In this document: piece after piece, positions 27,561-36,384 of the stretch
How the letters are laid out: every line of letters starts with the position of its first letter
Numbering within the stretch: the first letter of the stretch is position 1
Assembly: GCA_965653565.1 (NCBI GenBank)
Contig: CBFHAI010000025.1
Location: forward strand, 1-64,000
Source of the DNA: JALCLA01 sp965653565
GTDB taxonomy: Bacteria; Pseudomonadota; Gammaproteobacteria; Xanthomonadales; Xanthomonadaceae
Direction of reading: 5' to 3'
Length of the DNA stretch: 64,000 bases
Notes under the pieces: generated by a model
The model's input: only the letters and a program-made list of their open reading frames with translations
Databases searched by the model: none
Told to the model about the DNA's origin: nothing
Program-made: the position numbers and the translations under genes

Positions 27561-29537
27561 ATGTTCAGGCGGTCAGGCTTTGCGGTGCTCGCGGTTTTGC
27601 TGGTTGGTGTCGCACAGGCCGGGGAGCGCTCGGAATCGGGCCGCAGACTAATCGAGCCTCCCGGCAAAACCTATTCAGTACATGCGGCGGACTTGGATCG
27701 GCATGCGGCGCATGAAAGTGCCGAACACAGTCGCATCGCAAGCCTGGCGCCTCTGGATGCAGCGGTGTTCGCGGTGCCGTCTGGACCGGTCGCGCAGCAG
27801 AAGAGCGAGCCCTGCAATCTCTCGCCGCTCGCCACTCTTTCCGGTGCCGCGCACGTGCAGGCGGTTGCGGGCAGCACGACGAACTGTCTGAATGCCTTGT
27901 TCGACGTGAAAGGCGTCTTCGCCACCGCGCTTTTCGACGAGCAACGAATGATCGACATCGCCGATGCCATCGCAGCCGGCGCGCCAACCTACGATGGCAC
28001 CAACGCATCGAGAGTCAGGCAGCTGATCGTGTATTTGCGCGCGGGGCTTTACGTACAGTTCTATCACCCGGCAGATGTCGCGGCCTATAGCGCGGCCTGG
28101 ACGCTTTCGATCCAGAATGCCCTAGATGCTTTCGGTCAAGGACCGCATGCATTCGATGTCTCGGAGGAAAATGGCGTTACGTTGACCGAGTTCATCGGAT
28201 TGATCGACGCATCCGGCGAAACCGGCAACCAGTTGTCGTTCCTGCAAAGCATGCTGGACGCCTACGGCCCCGCTTCCCACGACTTATATGGAATGCGTAC
28301 AGCTACGAACGCAGTTTTTTATGCGCTCTATCGCGCTCATCAGTTCTCGAATTTCGTCGCCGCCGTGCCGGCGGCAGGTCCAGGCGTCATGACCAGTCTG
28401 CAGGCCTTCATCGCCGACAATGCCGGCGAGCTGGCCACCCCGCGAGCCTTCCTGATAACCAATGCTGCGGGCGAACTCGTCCGCTTCCTGCAATACACCG
28501 ACGCCGGGTTCCACGGCACGGCGGATGCGACGATCAAAGACACGCTCGATGCTAGCGGATTAGCCACGCCCTTGGCGCCCGTCTACATCCGTATCGGCTA
28601 TGGCATCCAATACTACGATCCGTCGCACTGCATGTTCTTCGGGGTTTGCAATCTTACTGCCGACGTAGAAGCCTTGGCGTTGCCGGCCTCGCACGAAACG
28701 ACGTGCAATGCTTCGCTGCGTCTCCGCTCCCAGGCGTTGGACGATGCCAAGCGCGAGGAACTATGCGACATGCTCGCCGCGGAAGAAGCCGTGTTTCACA
28801 CCCTGCTTGCCACCGCCAACCAACCGGCACTGGGCGATCTGAATACCCAGCTGGAAGTGGTGGTGTTCCATTCGCGTTGGGACTACGCCGCTTTCTCGCC
28901 CGCGATATTCGGAAACTCGGTCAACAACGGCGGCATTTATCTGGAGGGCGATCCCGGGAAGGCCGGCAATCAGGCACGCTTCCTCACCTTCGAAGCCGAT
29001 TGGCTGGTGCCCGACGTGGTGGTCTGGAATCTGGCGCACGAATACGTGCATTACCTCGACGGGCGTTTCGACATGGCGGGGAAATTCGCCGACTATCCAA
29101 TTAATGCGCCACTGAGCTCGGTCTGGTACATCGAAGGTCTCGCGGAATTTGTTGCTTACCACTTTAGCGGCGAAGTGCACGTCGGCGCATTGCAAGTGTC
29201 GACCGCGCCCCTGTCCGATAGCCTTTCACAGGTTTTCGATGCGCAGTACGGAATGAGCGAAAGCCTGGTCTATCACTGGTCTTACCTTGCCGTCCGTTTC
29301 ATGTTCGAACGCCATCTGGGCACACTCGAAGACCTGCTGGCACTCTTCCGCGTCGGACACTACGGCAACGCAGGATATGGCGCATGGCTTGCCTCAGCGC
29401 GCGCGCAGTACGGCAACGAATTCAAAGGCTGGGTGACCTGCTTCCGCGCCCACGGCGGTGACACTTCGACATGCAATGATCCGGATGTTCTGAATCCGCT
29501 GTTGCGCGACGGGTTCGAGGAAGTTCGGGAGGAATGA
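27561..29537 (+). CDS. M9 family collagenase (zinc metalloprotease)
   Basis: A 658-aa secreted protease with a signal peptide (MFRRSGFAVLAVLLVGVAQA). The central part (about 85-400) matches the M9 N-terminal activator domain. The catalytic motif HEYVH is at residues 493-497 in NLAHEYVHYLDGRFDM, with the third ligand expected in EGLAEFVAYH (about 525), as in Vibrio-type collagenases. Unlike many M9 enzymes it has no PKD or pre-peptidase C-terminal domain after the catalytic region. Instead the chain ends LLRDGFEEVREE, which contains the DGFE-like end seen in other exported proteins here. The enzyme would cleave collagen or gelatin-like proteins outside the cell. AGGAG lies six bases before the start. 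Confidence 0.9.
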   Translation: MFRRSGFAVLAVLLVGVAQAGERSESGRRLIEPPGKTYSVHAADLDRHAAHESAEHSRIASLAPLDAAVFAVPSGPVAQQKSEPCNLSPLATLSGAAHVQAVAGSTTNCLNALFDVKGVFATALFDEQRMIDIADAIAAGAPTYDGTNASRVRQLIVYLRAGLYVQFYHPADVAAYSAAWTLSIQNALDAFGQGPHAFDVSEENGVTLTEFIGLIDASGETGNQLSFLQSMLDAYGPASHDLYGMRTATNAVFYALYRAHQFSNFVAAVPAAGPGVMTSLQAFIADNAGELATPRAFLITNAAGELVRFLQYTDAGFHGTADATIKDTLDASGLATPLAPVYIRIGYGIQYYDPSHCMFFGVCNLTADVEALALPASHETTCNASLRLRSQALDDAKREELCDMLAAEEAVFHTLLATANQPALGDLNTQLEVVVFHSRWDYAAFSPAIFGNSVNNGGIYLEGDPGKAGNQARFLTFEADWLVPDVVVWNLAHEYVHYLDGRFDMAGKFADYPINAPLSSVWYIEGLAEFVAYHFSGEVHVGALQVSTAPLSDSLSQVFDAQYGMSESLVYHWSYLAVRFMFERHLGTLEDLLALFRVGHYGNAGYGAWLASARAQYGNEFKGWVTCFRAHGGDTSTCNDPDVLNPLLRDGFEEVREE

Positions 29538-29605
29538 GGAGAGCTCGGCCCGAGCAGGGGTCTCGATACTGCGACAGGGAATCGAATCTTCGAATCGACA
29601 TCGCC

Positions 29606-29640
29606 GACACGGTGCGGGCGCAGCGGCGCTGGCCCGTGTC
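29606..29640. terminator. Possible hairpin between collagenase and upp
   Basis: GACACGG (29606-29612) pairs with CCGTGTC (29634-29640) around an inner CAGCG/CGCTG stem, between two convergent genes. The stem is imperfect and there is no T-tract, so this is weak. Confidence 0.35.
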
Positions 29641-29658
29641 GCCGTTTCGAATCGGTAT

Positions 29659-30291
29659 TCAATCCACTGGCGTACCGAACAACCGATCCCCCGCATCCCC
29701 CAACCCCGGCAGGATGTAGCCGCGCGCATCGAGGCAGCGGTCGATGCAGGCGACGTAAACCTCCATGTCCGGATGCACGGCTTCGACGCGCGCCAGGCCC
29801 TCGGGGGCGGCGACCAGGAACAGGCCTTTGATGCGGCGGCAGCCGGCTTGTTTGAGCAGTTCCGCGGCAGCGACGACGCTGCCGCCGGTAGCGAGCATCG
29901 GGTCGAGCAGCAGCGCGGTACGCTGGTCGAGGCGGTCGACGAGACGGGTGTAGTAGCTCTCCGGTTGCAGTGTCTGCTCGTTGCGGCGCAGGCCGATCAC
30001 GCTGACCGGCGCGTTCGGAATCATCGCCTGCACGCCGGGCAGGAAGCCCAGGCCCGCGCGCAGGATCGGCACCAGCGTCACCGTATCGCTGCGTACCATG
30101 CGCACGCCGAGTTGGCCGCTCCAAGTGCCGATCGTAGCGTCGGCGGTGGGCAGATCGCGGCAGGCTTCGTACGCCAGCATCATGCCGATTTCACCGGCGA
30201 TCTGGCGAAAACGCACCGGATCGAGCGATTCGTCGCGCAGGTGGGCGAGCTTGTGCTGCACGAGCGGATGCTGCAGTTCGACGATTTTCAT
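29659..30291 (-). CDS. upp: Uracil phosphoribosyltransferase
   Basis: A 210-aa protein, the usual Upp length. It makes UMP from uracil and PRPP in the pyrimidine salvage pathway. The PRPP-binding loop is LLLDPMLATGGSV. Other family strings are VPILRAGLGFLPGV, ESYYTRLVD and YILPGLGDAGDRLFGT. I start at MKIVELQHP (30291); the open frame extends to 30393 without similarity. No uracil permease (uraA) gene is adjacent, unlike in E. coli. Confidence 0.95.
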   Translation of the reverse strand: MKIVELQHPLVQHKLAHLRDESLDPVRFRQIAGEIGMMLAYEACRDLPTADATIGTWSGQLGVRMVRSDTVTLVPILRAGLGFLPGVQAMIPNAPVSVIGLRRNEQTLQPESYYTRLVDRLDQRTALLLDPMLATGGSVVAAAELLKQAGCRRIKGLFLVAAPEGLARVEAVHPDMEVYVACIDRCLDARGYILPGLGDAGDRLFGTPVD

Positions 30292-30451
30292 GGGTCCGCG
30301 TGTCGCGATGAGAAGGGCGCGTTCAGAGTAATACGAGCGCCGGATTGCGCCAAAAAGGTTCCGCCACCGACCGGCCCGGGCCGCGATCCGCATCGACGAG
30401 CACGACCGCCGGCCGAGGCGCGAAACGCACGCGCTGTGCTAGTTTCGACCC

Positions 30452-30790
30452 ATGGATGAAACACCGCGCCAGCCCGATCCCCTCGCCATCGACAAGCGCA
30501 CCGCGCGCGGCATTTACGTGGTGGCGTTCGTCACCGCCGTGGCGCCGTTCGTGGTGCAGACCGCCACCCTCGTGCTCACCGGTTCGACGCGGCTGACGAT
30601 CATCGCCGGCGCCGTGCTCGCGGCCGCTTTCATCGCACTGGCGATCGCCTTCCAGGCCCGCCAGGTGGGCTCGGTGCGTGCGATCGGCGCAGGTTCGATC
30701 GCGGGCATCGCGTTGGCGGTGTCTACCTATCACTGCATCGCATTTCCGGTCGCGCATATCCTCGACGCCACCCTGTTTTCCAACGGCTGA
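30452..30790 (+). CDS. Small membrane protein of unknown function
   Basis: A 112-aa protein with a hydrophilic 20-residue N-terminus and three likely transmembrane helices: about 21-43 (GIYVVAFVTAVAPFVVQTAT), 49-68 (IIAGAVLAAAFIALAIAF) and 78-97 (AIGAGSIAGIALAVSTYH). I do not recognise a family. It lies between upp (divergent) and the thioredoxin gene (same strand, 92 bases later). Confidence 0.6.
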   Translation: MDETPRQPDPLAIDKRTARGIYVVAFVTAVAPFVVQTATLVLTGSTRLTIIAGAVLAAAFIALAIAFQARQVGSVRAIGAGSIAGIALAVSTYHCIAFPVAHILDATLFSNG

Positions 30791-30882
30791 CGCGCGGCCC
30801 GACGCCGCCCGAGGACTGCCCTCCAGCCAGCGTTAACGCCTGCGGCGGCAAAGTGAGCGCGTCGTTCCGCAGGAGCCGTCTC

Positions 30883-31200
30883 ATGACTTACGTCGCCAAC
30901 TATTCCGAGGCCGAGCCGGCCCGCGCCGAGGTCGATGCCATGCCCGGTGTCACCGTGCTCGAGTTCGGCGCCGATTGGTGCGGGCACTGCATCGGTGCGC
31001 AACGGTTGATCGAGAGCACGATCGGCAATCGCCCCGAGATCGCCCATATCAAAGTCGCCGACGGCCGCGGCAAGCCGCTCGGCCGCTCGTTCGCCGTCAA
31101 GCTGTGGCCCACGCTCGTCGTGCTGCGCGATGGAGTGGAGATCGCGCGCGTCGTGCGCCCGACGGCCGCCAACGAACTGGTGAACGCGCTGGCCCGCTGA
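30883..31200 (+). CDS. Thioredoxin family protein
   Basis: A 105-aa thioredoxin-fold protein with active site WCGHC (Cys33, Cys36) in VLEFGADWCGHC. The cis-Pro strand is LWPTLVVLRDG. The CGHC dipeptide is more like disulfide isomerases than classical thioredoxin (CGPC), which would shift its redox potential. There is no signal peptide, so it is cytoplasmic. ATG 30883 is preferred because AGGAG lies eight bases before it; the frame also opens at 30853. Confidence 0.85.
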   Translation: MTYVANYSEAEPARAEVDAMPGVTVLEFGADWCGHCIGAQRLIESTIGNRPEIAHIKVADGRGKPLGRSFAVKLWPTLVVLRDGVEIARVVRPTAANELVNALAR

Positions 31201-31290
31201 CACAGCCGTGCGCGCTTTCACTAAGATGCGGCTCTGATCTTCGCGGAGCCCGACGCTGGTGTGCCCGGACCCTTGCCTGCCGCGCGTTCG

Positions 31291-32544
31291 ATGAGTTCCG
31301 CCGACACCCGGCGGCTCGGGCTCAATCTCGGCAGCAGCTACGCCAACGTCGGTTTGATGGCGCTGGTCACGCTGTTCGCTGTGCCGATCTATCGCGCCGC
31401 GTTGGGCGCCGAACAGTGGGGCGTGCTGGCGCTGTGCCTGACGGCGCAGGGCTTGCTGTTCGCGATCGACACCGCGCTCGGTCCGCCGATGTTGCGCGAT
31501 GTGGCGCGCGGCGCGGAACGGAACGCCGAGTTCGCGGTGTTTCGGCGCTACCTGCGCGTCTATGGCGGCATCGCCTTGTCGCTCTTCGTCGCCGGACAAA
31601 TCATCGTTTCAGCGTGGCAGCGATACGGCAACGTTCAGCCGCCGGATTCACTCGTCATCGCGATGCGGCTGATGCTCGTGCAATTCGTCTTCCAGTTCGC
31701 CAACAACGCGGCGATCGGCTTCTGGAACGGGCTGCAGCGGCAGCAGTTTTCCAACTTGCGGATCGCTGGTTTCTTGCTCGCGAAGCACGCGATCGCGCTG
31801 ATGCTGGTGATGTTCCACGAGCCGACGGCATGGGTCTATCTGGCGCCGTTCGCCGCAATCGGCGCGATCGAATTCGCCGTCAACCTTCGTCGGGTCGCAC
31901 GCGAATCCCATAGTTCTGAAGCGCGCGCCGAACCCGCGGAATTCGCAGTTTCGTGGCACGGCCTCGGTCTTTATGGAGTGGCCGCGGCGATCAGTATCGT
32001 TTCGAGTCAGATCGATCGTCTGTACCTGTCGCTGTGGCTGCCGGCCACCGAGTACGGCACCTATTTCCTGGTGGCGACGCTGGCCCTCAGTGCGATGAGC
32101 CTGCAGGTGCCGATCCAGCGCGCCTTCCTGCCGCGCATCGCGATGGCGGCTTCGTCGCGCCGCGCCGTGGCCGGCATGTGGCGCGCTTCGTTGTTGATCG
32201 TTGCCGCGCCCTGTCTGCTGGTGGCGATGTTTCCCGAGCTCGCGCTGCAGTTGTGGCTGCGCGATCCGCTGCTCGCCGACGCGGGCAGGGATGTGTTGCG
32301 CCTGTTGTTCGCCGGCGCGGCACTCACGGCGTTCTACGCGACCAGCGGAACGTGGTTGTTGAGTCAGGCGCGCTACGGCACGCTGATCGCGATCAACGTG
32401 GCCGGCCTGTTGGTGCAGCTGCTCGCGCTGGCCCTGCTCGCACCGGCAATCGGCGCGGTCGCGGGTGGCGCCGCGTGGCTCGGGTGCGGCATCGTTCAAG
32501 CGCTGGCGGCACTCTGGATCTGGCGCAAGAGAGCGCCGCCATGA
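31291..32544 (+). CDS. Polysaccharide flippase-like membrane protein (Wzx/MATE-like)
   Basis: A 417-aa polytopic membrane protein with about twelve hydrophobic segments. The start LGLNLGSSYANVGLMALVTL and FAVPIYRAALGAEQWGVLAL resemble O-antigen/lipid-linked sugar flippases of the polysaccharide transporter family. A GTG at 31261 in the same frame is an alternative start. The stop overlaps the start of the glycosyltransferase gene (32541-32544), so both probably act on the same surface glycan. Confidence 0.75.
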   Translation: MSSADTRRLGLNLGSSYANVGLMALVTLFAVPIYRAALGAEQWGVLALCLTAQGLLFAIDTALGPPMLRDVARGAERNAEFAVFRRYLRVYGGIALSLFVAGQIIVSAWQRYGNVQPPDSLVIAMRLMLVQFVFQFANNAAIGFWNGLQRQQFSNLRIAGFLLAKHAIALMLVMFHEPTAWVYLAPFAAIGAIEFAVNLRRVARESHSSEARAEPAEFAVSWHGLGLYGVAAAISIVSSQIDRLYLSLWLPATEYGTYFLVATLALSAMSLQVPIQRAFLPRIAMAASSRRAVAGMWRASLLIVAAPCLLVAMFPELALQLWLRDPLLADAGRDVLRLLFAGAALTAFYATSGTWLLSQARYGTLIAINVAGLLVQLLALALLAPAIGAVAGGAAWLGCGIVQALAALWIWRKRAPP

Positions 32545-34490
32545 CGCGCGATGACACGCCGCTCGTCGTGGTCTCCATCGTGTCCTGGAACACCGCGGAG
32601 TTGACGATCGCTTGTGTCGAGTCCGTGCTGGCGCTGGACTATTCCAACTTTCGCGTCGCCGTTATCGACAACGATTCGATCGACGATTCGGTGCGGCGGG
32701 TTCGCGAAAGATTTCCCGGCGTCGCCGTCATCGCGCTTGCCGAGAATCGCGGATTCGCGGACGGTCATGCCGCTGCGCTGAGTCTTGCACGCGAACTCGG
32801 GGCCGCAGCGATCTGGCTGGTCAACAGCGATGCGCGCGTCGACGTCGATGCGTTGTCGAAGCTGGTCGAAGCGTGGCAGGCGCACGGCGATGCACTCTAC
32901 GGCGGCCTGCCTTTGCGCGAACGGGGCGGGGAAACCACGATCGATTTTCCGGCGAAGTTCCTGCCGCCGGACGCCAGGCCGCGCGTCTGGTTGCGCGATA
33001 CCGAAATCCGATTCGACGAGGCGTGGAAATCGGCACCTGCGCGCAAGGTCGGCGCGGTGATGGGCACGACGATGCTTGTTCCGATGCGCGTGATGGAGCG
33101 TCACGGCTGGATGGATCGCCGCTGGTTTCTCTATTGCGAGGAAATCGACTACTGCTACCGGCTGCGCACGCACGGCATCGAAAGCATTCTGGTGCCGCAG
33201 TCGCGCGTTTGGCATCTTCGCGGCGGCAGTCATCGCGACAAGGCTGCCGTGGAGGATTGCATCGCCTACTATCGGGCACGCAACGAAATCGCGTTGGCGC
33301 AACGCCACGGGGCGGCGCATGTCGCGGCCATCTGGGCGGTGAAGAAGGCGATGCTCGCGCTGCGCACACTGGTGCCGCGGCCGTCGCGTGCGCGCATGAT
33401 CCTTGCCGGCGTGTTGGATGCGTTGCGACGTACCTTCGGCAAACGTCATGCCCCGGAACGGTTCCTCGATAACGGCTTCCCGCCGCTGCGAAAGATTGCG
33501 GAATTCCGACCCGAGCGGTGGTCGCGCAAGTTGATGACGATAGGCCGGCGTCTTTTTCACAAGCAACGCAGCTGCTGCATCGATCGGTTGGGCACGTCGA
33601 AGCTGGCGTTCGATCCGGAATTCCCGCTGTTCGTTCGCCAGTACTATTTCAATTGTATCTGGGAGATCGAACGCGCACTCGTCGACGGCGGGCACCGGCT
33701 CAACGTGATCGTCGGAAACATGGATTGCGCCTTCGACAACGCGAACCGCACGCTACGCATCGGTTTGCAGTGGGAACACACGCTGGTGAAGCCCGGCGGC
33801 CGCGACAGCGAAGGCGCGCCGCGCGGTCGGATTCCGATCGAAGGCAGCGGCGAGTCTTATCTGGTACGTGTACAGGACCGCGAATTCCTGGAAACCTGCG
33901 ACCTGGTCATCGACTACAGCCGCCCGAACCTCGTGAATCTCGAACGATCACCGCGGTTCGCATCGCTGGTGCGCAATTTCGTTCACGTCGCGCCGTTGCT
34001 TTACGATTTCGCGCCGGACGATCGGCGCAGAAAGTTCGATATCGTGACCTTGTTCGCCGACACCGCGCAGCGGCGGCGACGCGAATTCCTCGATGATGCG
34101 CGCGCCGCCGGTTTGCCGATCCGCAACGTGGCGGGAGTCTTCAGCCATGGCGGCTTGCGCCGGCTTTACGATCGCACGCGCATCCTCGTCAATCTGCATC
34201 AGACCGAGCATCACCACACCTTCGAGGAACTGCGCGTGCTGCCGGCGCTGCTGCGCGGTGTCGTGGTGGTGAGCGAAGACGTACCGCTGCGCGAGGAAAT
34301 TCCGTATCACCGCTTCATCGTCTGGACCGATGCCGCGACGCTGATCGAAACCGTGCGCGACGTGCACGAGAACTACACAGCGTATCGCGCCAGACTGATC
34401 GAAAGTCCGCAATTGCAACAGGTGTTGCACGCGATGAAAGTAGCCAACCGCCGCACCATCGAAACGGCGTTGCGCCGTTTCGCGTCCTGA
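32541..34490 (+). CDS. Two-domain glycosyltransferase (GT2 plus GT-B-like)
   Basis: A 649-aa protein. Residues 1 to about 270 form a GT2 (GT-A) domain: VVVSIVSWNTAELTIACVES, AENRGFADGHAAAL, and NSD (LVNSDARVD) in place of the metal-binding DXD, similar to rhamnosyl- and other surface-glycan transferases. Residues from about 330 on form a separate unit with GT-B character (FDIVTLFADTAQRRRREFL; LVNLHQTEHHHTFEELRVLP; VVVSEDVPLREEIPYHRF). The protein could add two sugars in sequence. No further polysaccharide genes follow, so this flippase-transferase pair looks like a minimal or auxiliary glycan locus. The C-terminal assignment is inference. Confidence 0.75.
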   Translation: MTRDDTPLVVVSIVSWNTAELTIACVESVLALDYSNFRVAVIDNDSIDDSVRRVRERFPGVAVIALAENRGFADGHAAALSLARELGAAAIWLVNSDARVDVDALSKLVEAWQAHGDALYGGLPLRERGGETTIDFPAKFLPPDARPRVWLRDTEIRFDEAWKSAPARKVGAVMGTTMLVPMRVMERHGWMDRRWFLYCEEIDYCYRLRTHGIESILVPQSRVWHLRGGSHRDKAAVEDCIAYYRARNEIALAQRHGAAHVAAIWAVKKAMLALRTLVPRPSRARMILAGVLDALRRTFGKRHAPERFLDNGFPPLRKIAEFRPERWSRKLMTIGRRLFHKQRSCCIDRLGTSKLAFDPEFPLFVRQYYFNCIWEIERALVDGGHRLNVIVGNMDCAFDNANRTLRIGLQWEHTLVKPGGRDSEGAPRGRIPIEGSGESYLVRVQDREFLETCDLVIDYSRPNLVNLERSPRFASLVRNFVHVAPLLYDFAPDDRRRKFDIVTLFADTAQRRRREFLDDARAAGLPIRNVAGVFSHGGLRRLYDRTRILVNLHQTEHHHTFEELRVLPALLRGVVVVSEDVPLREEIPYHRFIVWTDAATLIETVRDVHENYTAYRARLIESPQLQQVLHAMKVANRRTIETALRRFAS

Positions 34491-34491
34491 T

Positions 34492-35772
34492 TCAGACGTG
34501 CACGGTGCGATCGCGCATCATCGCCAGCAATGCGACCACCGTGATGATGGCGGCGGCCGCCAGGTAGTAACCCACCGCCGCGATACCGTAGCGCGCCGCC
34601 AGCCAGGTCGCGATGTAGGGCGCGAGCGAAGCGCCGACGATGCCCGCCAGATTGAACGCGAGCGACGCGCCGGTGTAGCGCACCGCGGTCGGGAAACGTC
34701 CGGCCAGCGCCGTGCCCAGAGGGCCGTAGGTGAGGCCCATGAGCGCCAACCCGATCGCGAGCATGGCAAGGACCGCCATCGGACTGCCGGCAGCGAACAT
34801 CGGCCCGAACGACAGGCCGAACACCGCGATCATCACGCTGGCGATCAGCAGCACGCGCAGCGCGCCCTGCTTATCCGCCCACCAGGCGGACAGCGGAATC
34901 GTCAGCGCGAAGAACAGTACGCCGATCATCTGCAATTCGAGAAATTCGCCGCGCGCGTAACCGAGCCGGCTGGTGCCCCAGCTCAGCGTGAATACCGTCA
35001 TCAGGTAGAACAGAACGAAGGTCGCCAGCGCGGCGAACGTGCCCATCAGCAGTTCGGCGGGATGGCGGCGCAGCACGGTGAGGATCGGCATCTTGACGCG
35101 CTGATCGTTTTCGATCGCGGCCTGGAAGGCCGGCGTTTCCTGGATGCTCAGGCGCACCCACAGCCCGACGAACACCAGCACGGCGCTGGCGATGAAGGGA
35201 ATGCGCCAGCCCCAGGCGAGGAAATCGCTTTCGTCGAGCACGGCGGTCAGCAGCAGGAAGCTGCCGGTCGAGCAGAGAAAACCGATCGGCGCGCCGAGCT
35301 GCGGAAACATGCCGTACCACGCGCGTTTGCCGGGCGGCGCGTTTTCGATCGCCAGCAACACCGCGCCGCCCCATTCGCCGCCCAGGCCCAGCCCTTGTCC
35401 CAGGCGGCACAGCGCCAGCAGCAGCGGCGCTGCGATGCCGATCTGCGCGTAGGTCGGCAGCAGTCCGATCAACACGGTCGACAAACCCATCGTCAGCAGC
35501 GCGGCAACCAGCGTCGCCTTGCGGCCGACGCGATCGCCGAAATGTCCGAACAGCGCCGAGCCCACCGGCCGCGCGAAGAAGGCGAGGGCGAAGGTGGCGA
35601 GCGATTGCAGCGTGGCGGTGGTGGGGTCGGTGCCCGGGAAGAACAGCGCGGGGAACACCAGCACCGCCGCCGTGGCGTAGATGTAGAAGTCGAAGAATTC
35701 GATGGTGGTGCCGATAAGGCTGGCGAACAGCACGCGGCCGGGGGAATTGAGAGTGCTGTGCCGAACGGTCAT
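34492..35772 (-). CDS. MFS transporter, metabolite:H+ symporter (MHS) family
   Basis: A 426-aa transporter with twelve predicted helices. MHS-family marks are the N-terminus GTTIEFFDFYIYATAAVLVF, FARPVGSALFGHFGDRVGRK (between helices 2 and 3) and GLGLGGEWGGAVLLAIENAP. Members import carboxylates, shikimate, proline/betaine and the like; the substrate here is unknown. It converges with the glycosyltransferase gene, with one base between the stops. Confidence 0.88.
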   Translation of the reverse strand: MTVRHSTLNSPGRVLFASLIGTTIEFFDFYIYATAAVLVFPALFFPGTDPTTATLQSLATFALAFFARPVGSALFGHFGDRVGRKATLVAALLTMGLSTVLIGLLPTYAQIGIAAPLLLALCRLGQGLGLGGEWGGAVLLAIENAPPGKRAWYGMFPQLGAPIGFLCSTGSFLLLTAVLDESDFLAWGWRIPFIASAVLVFVGLWVRLSIQETPAFQAAIENDQRVKMPILTVLRRHPAELLMGTFAALATFVLFYLMTVFTLSWGTSRLGYARGEFLELQMIGVLFFALTIPLSAWWADKQGALRVLLIASVMIAVFGLSFGPMFAAGSPMAVLAMLAIGLALMGLTYGPLGTALAGRFPTAVRYTGASLAFNLAGIVGASLAPYIATWLAARYGIAAVGYYLAAAAIITVVALLAMMRDRTVHV

Positions 35773-35853
35773 CGCAGGCTTCGAGTTGGACGAAGCGGCG
35801 ATTGTGGCAGGCGCCGGGTGGCAGCGGGAACTGCGTCGGTGCTAGGCGATGAA

Positions 35854-35908
35854 AAGGGCTCGCCGGAAGGCCGCAGCGGGGTTCTGCGGACGGTTCCGGC
35901 GAGGCCTT
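35854..35908 (-). terminator. Nested hairpin terminator for the 49-aa peptide gene
   Basis: Outer stem CTCGCCGGAA/TTCCGGCGAG (35859-35868, 35894-35903) and inner stem CCGCAG/CTGCGG (35871-35876, 35884-35889). On the minus strand the hairpin is followed by CCCTTTTC. It lies just after the stop of the small gene at 35915. Confidence 0.65.
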
Positions 35909-35914
35909 GAAGCG

Positions 35915-36064
35915 TCAGCGGTTGTCGCCGCGCGAGCCGCTGCTGGAACCGCGATTGGAACCCGAGCTGGAGCCCGAGCGGGAGCCCGAGCGGCTCCCGC
36001 TCCTGCTCGAACCCGACTTGTTCTTGGTGTGCTGGTTTTCGCCCGTGGGATTGTTGTTAGGCAT
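35915..36064 (-). CDS. 49-aa Ser/Gly/Arg-rich peptide (probable stress protein)
   Basis: A 49-residue product starting MPNNNPTGENQHTKNKSG, then almost pure Ser-Gly-Ser-Arg repeats, ending SRGDNR. GGAGA lies about six to ten bases before the ATG and a clear terminator follows the stop. Both support a real gene that falls below common length cut-offs. The NPTG..N start resembles small stress-induced peptides, and it is followed within 3.5 kb by BON and KGG stress proteins. It is surely disordered. On the minus strand a TATAAA at 36144-36149 and a small hairpin in the leader (36087-36101) could belong to its promoter and 5' UTR. Confidence 0.6.
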   Translation of the reverse strand: MPNNNPTGENQHTKNKSGSSRSGSRSGSRSGSSSGSNRGSSSGSRGDNR

Positions 36065-36384
36065 GACACTGTCTCCGTGTGTGGTGCCTCACGACGAGGC
36101 GCGAATCGCTTGCATTAAACCTGCCAACGTCACATGCGCATAGTTTATAAGTTGGGCGACGGCTTATTCACATCCGTCGAATTTTTGATCGCCTGCACAA
36201 CTTATTGCTTCACAAAAATGAGGACTCCATCGAACCCTCAGTTGTCGACCACAAGACGATTCGAAAAAAGCCTCCTTCGCGTCCTTTCTTTTTCCTTCGC
36301 GTCCTTCGCGTCCCGCTCTAAAAACTCAGATCAAGAAAGCCTGCGACCGAAGCCGCAGGCCCGCATCAAACATCTCAGCCGATG
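36065..36384. other. Intergenic region between two stress genes
   Basis: It holds the leader of the 49-aa peptide gene on the right side of its start, a pyrimidine-rich stretch with three CTTCGCGTCC-like units at about 36266-36315, and the terminator of the BON gene (36339-36360). I see no further gene. Confidence 0.5.
36339..36360 (-). terminator. Rho-independent terminator of the BON gene
   Basis: Stem GCCTGCG/CGCAGGC (36339-36345, 36354-36360). Read on the minus strand it is followed by TTTCTTGATC. It begins 24 bases after the stop of the gene. Confidence 0.65.

Noticed and set aside
31261..31290. GTG start for the flippase
   Set aside because: Possible, but the ATG at 31291 lies closer to the conserved start of the protein.
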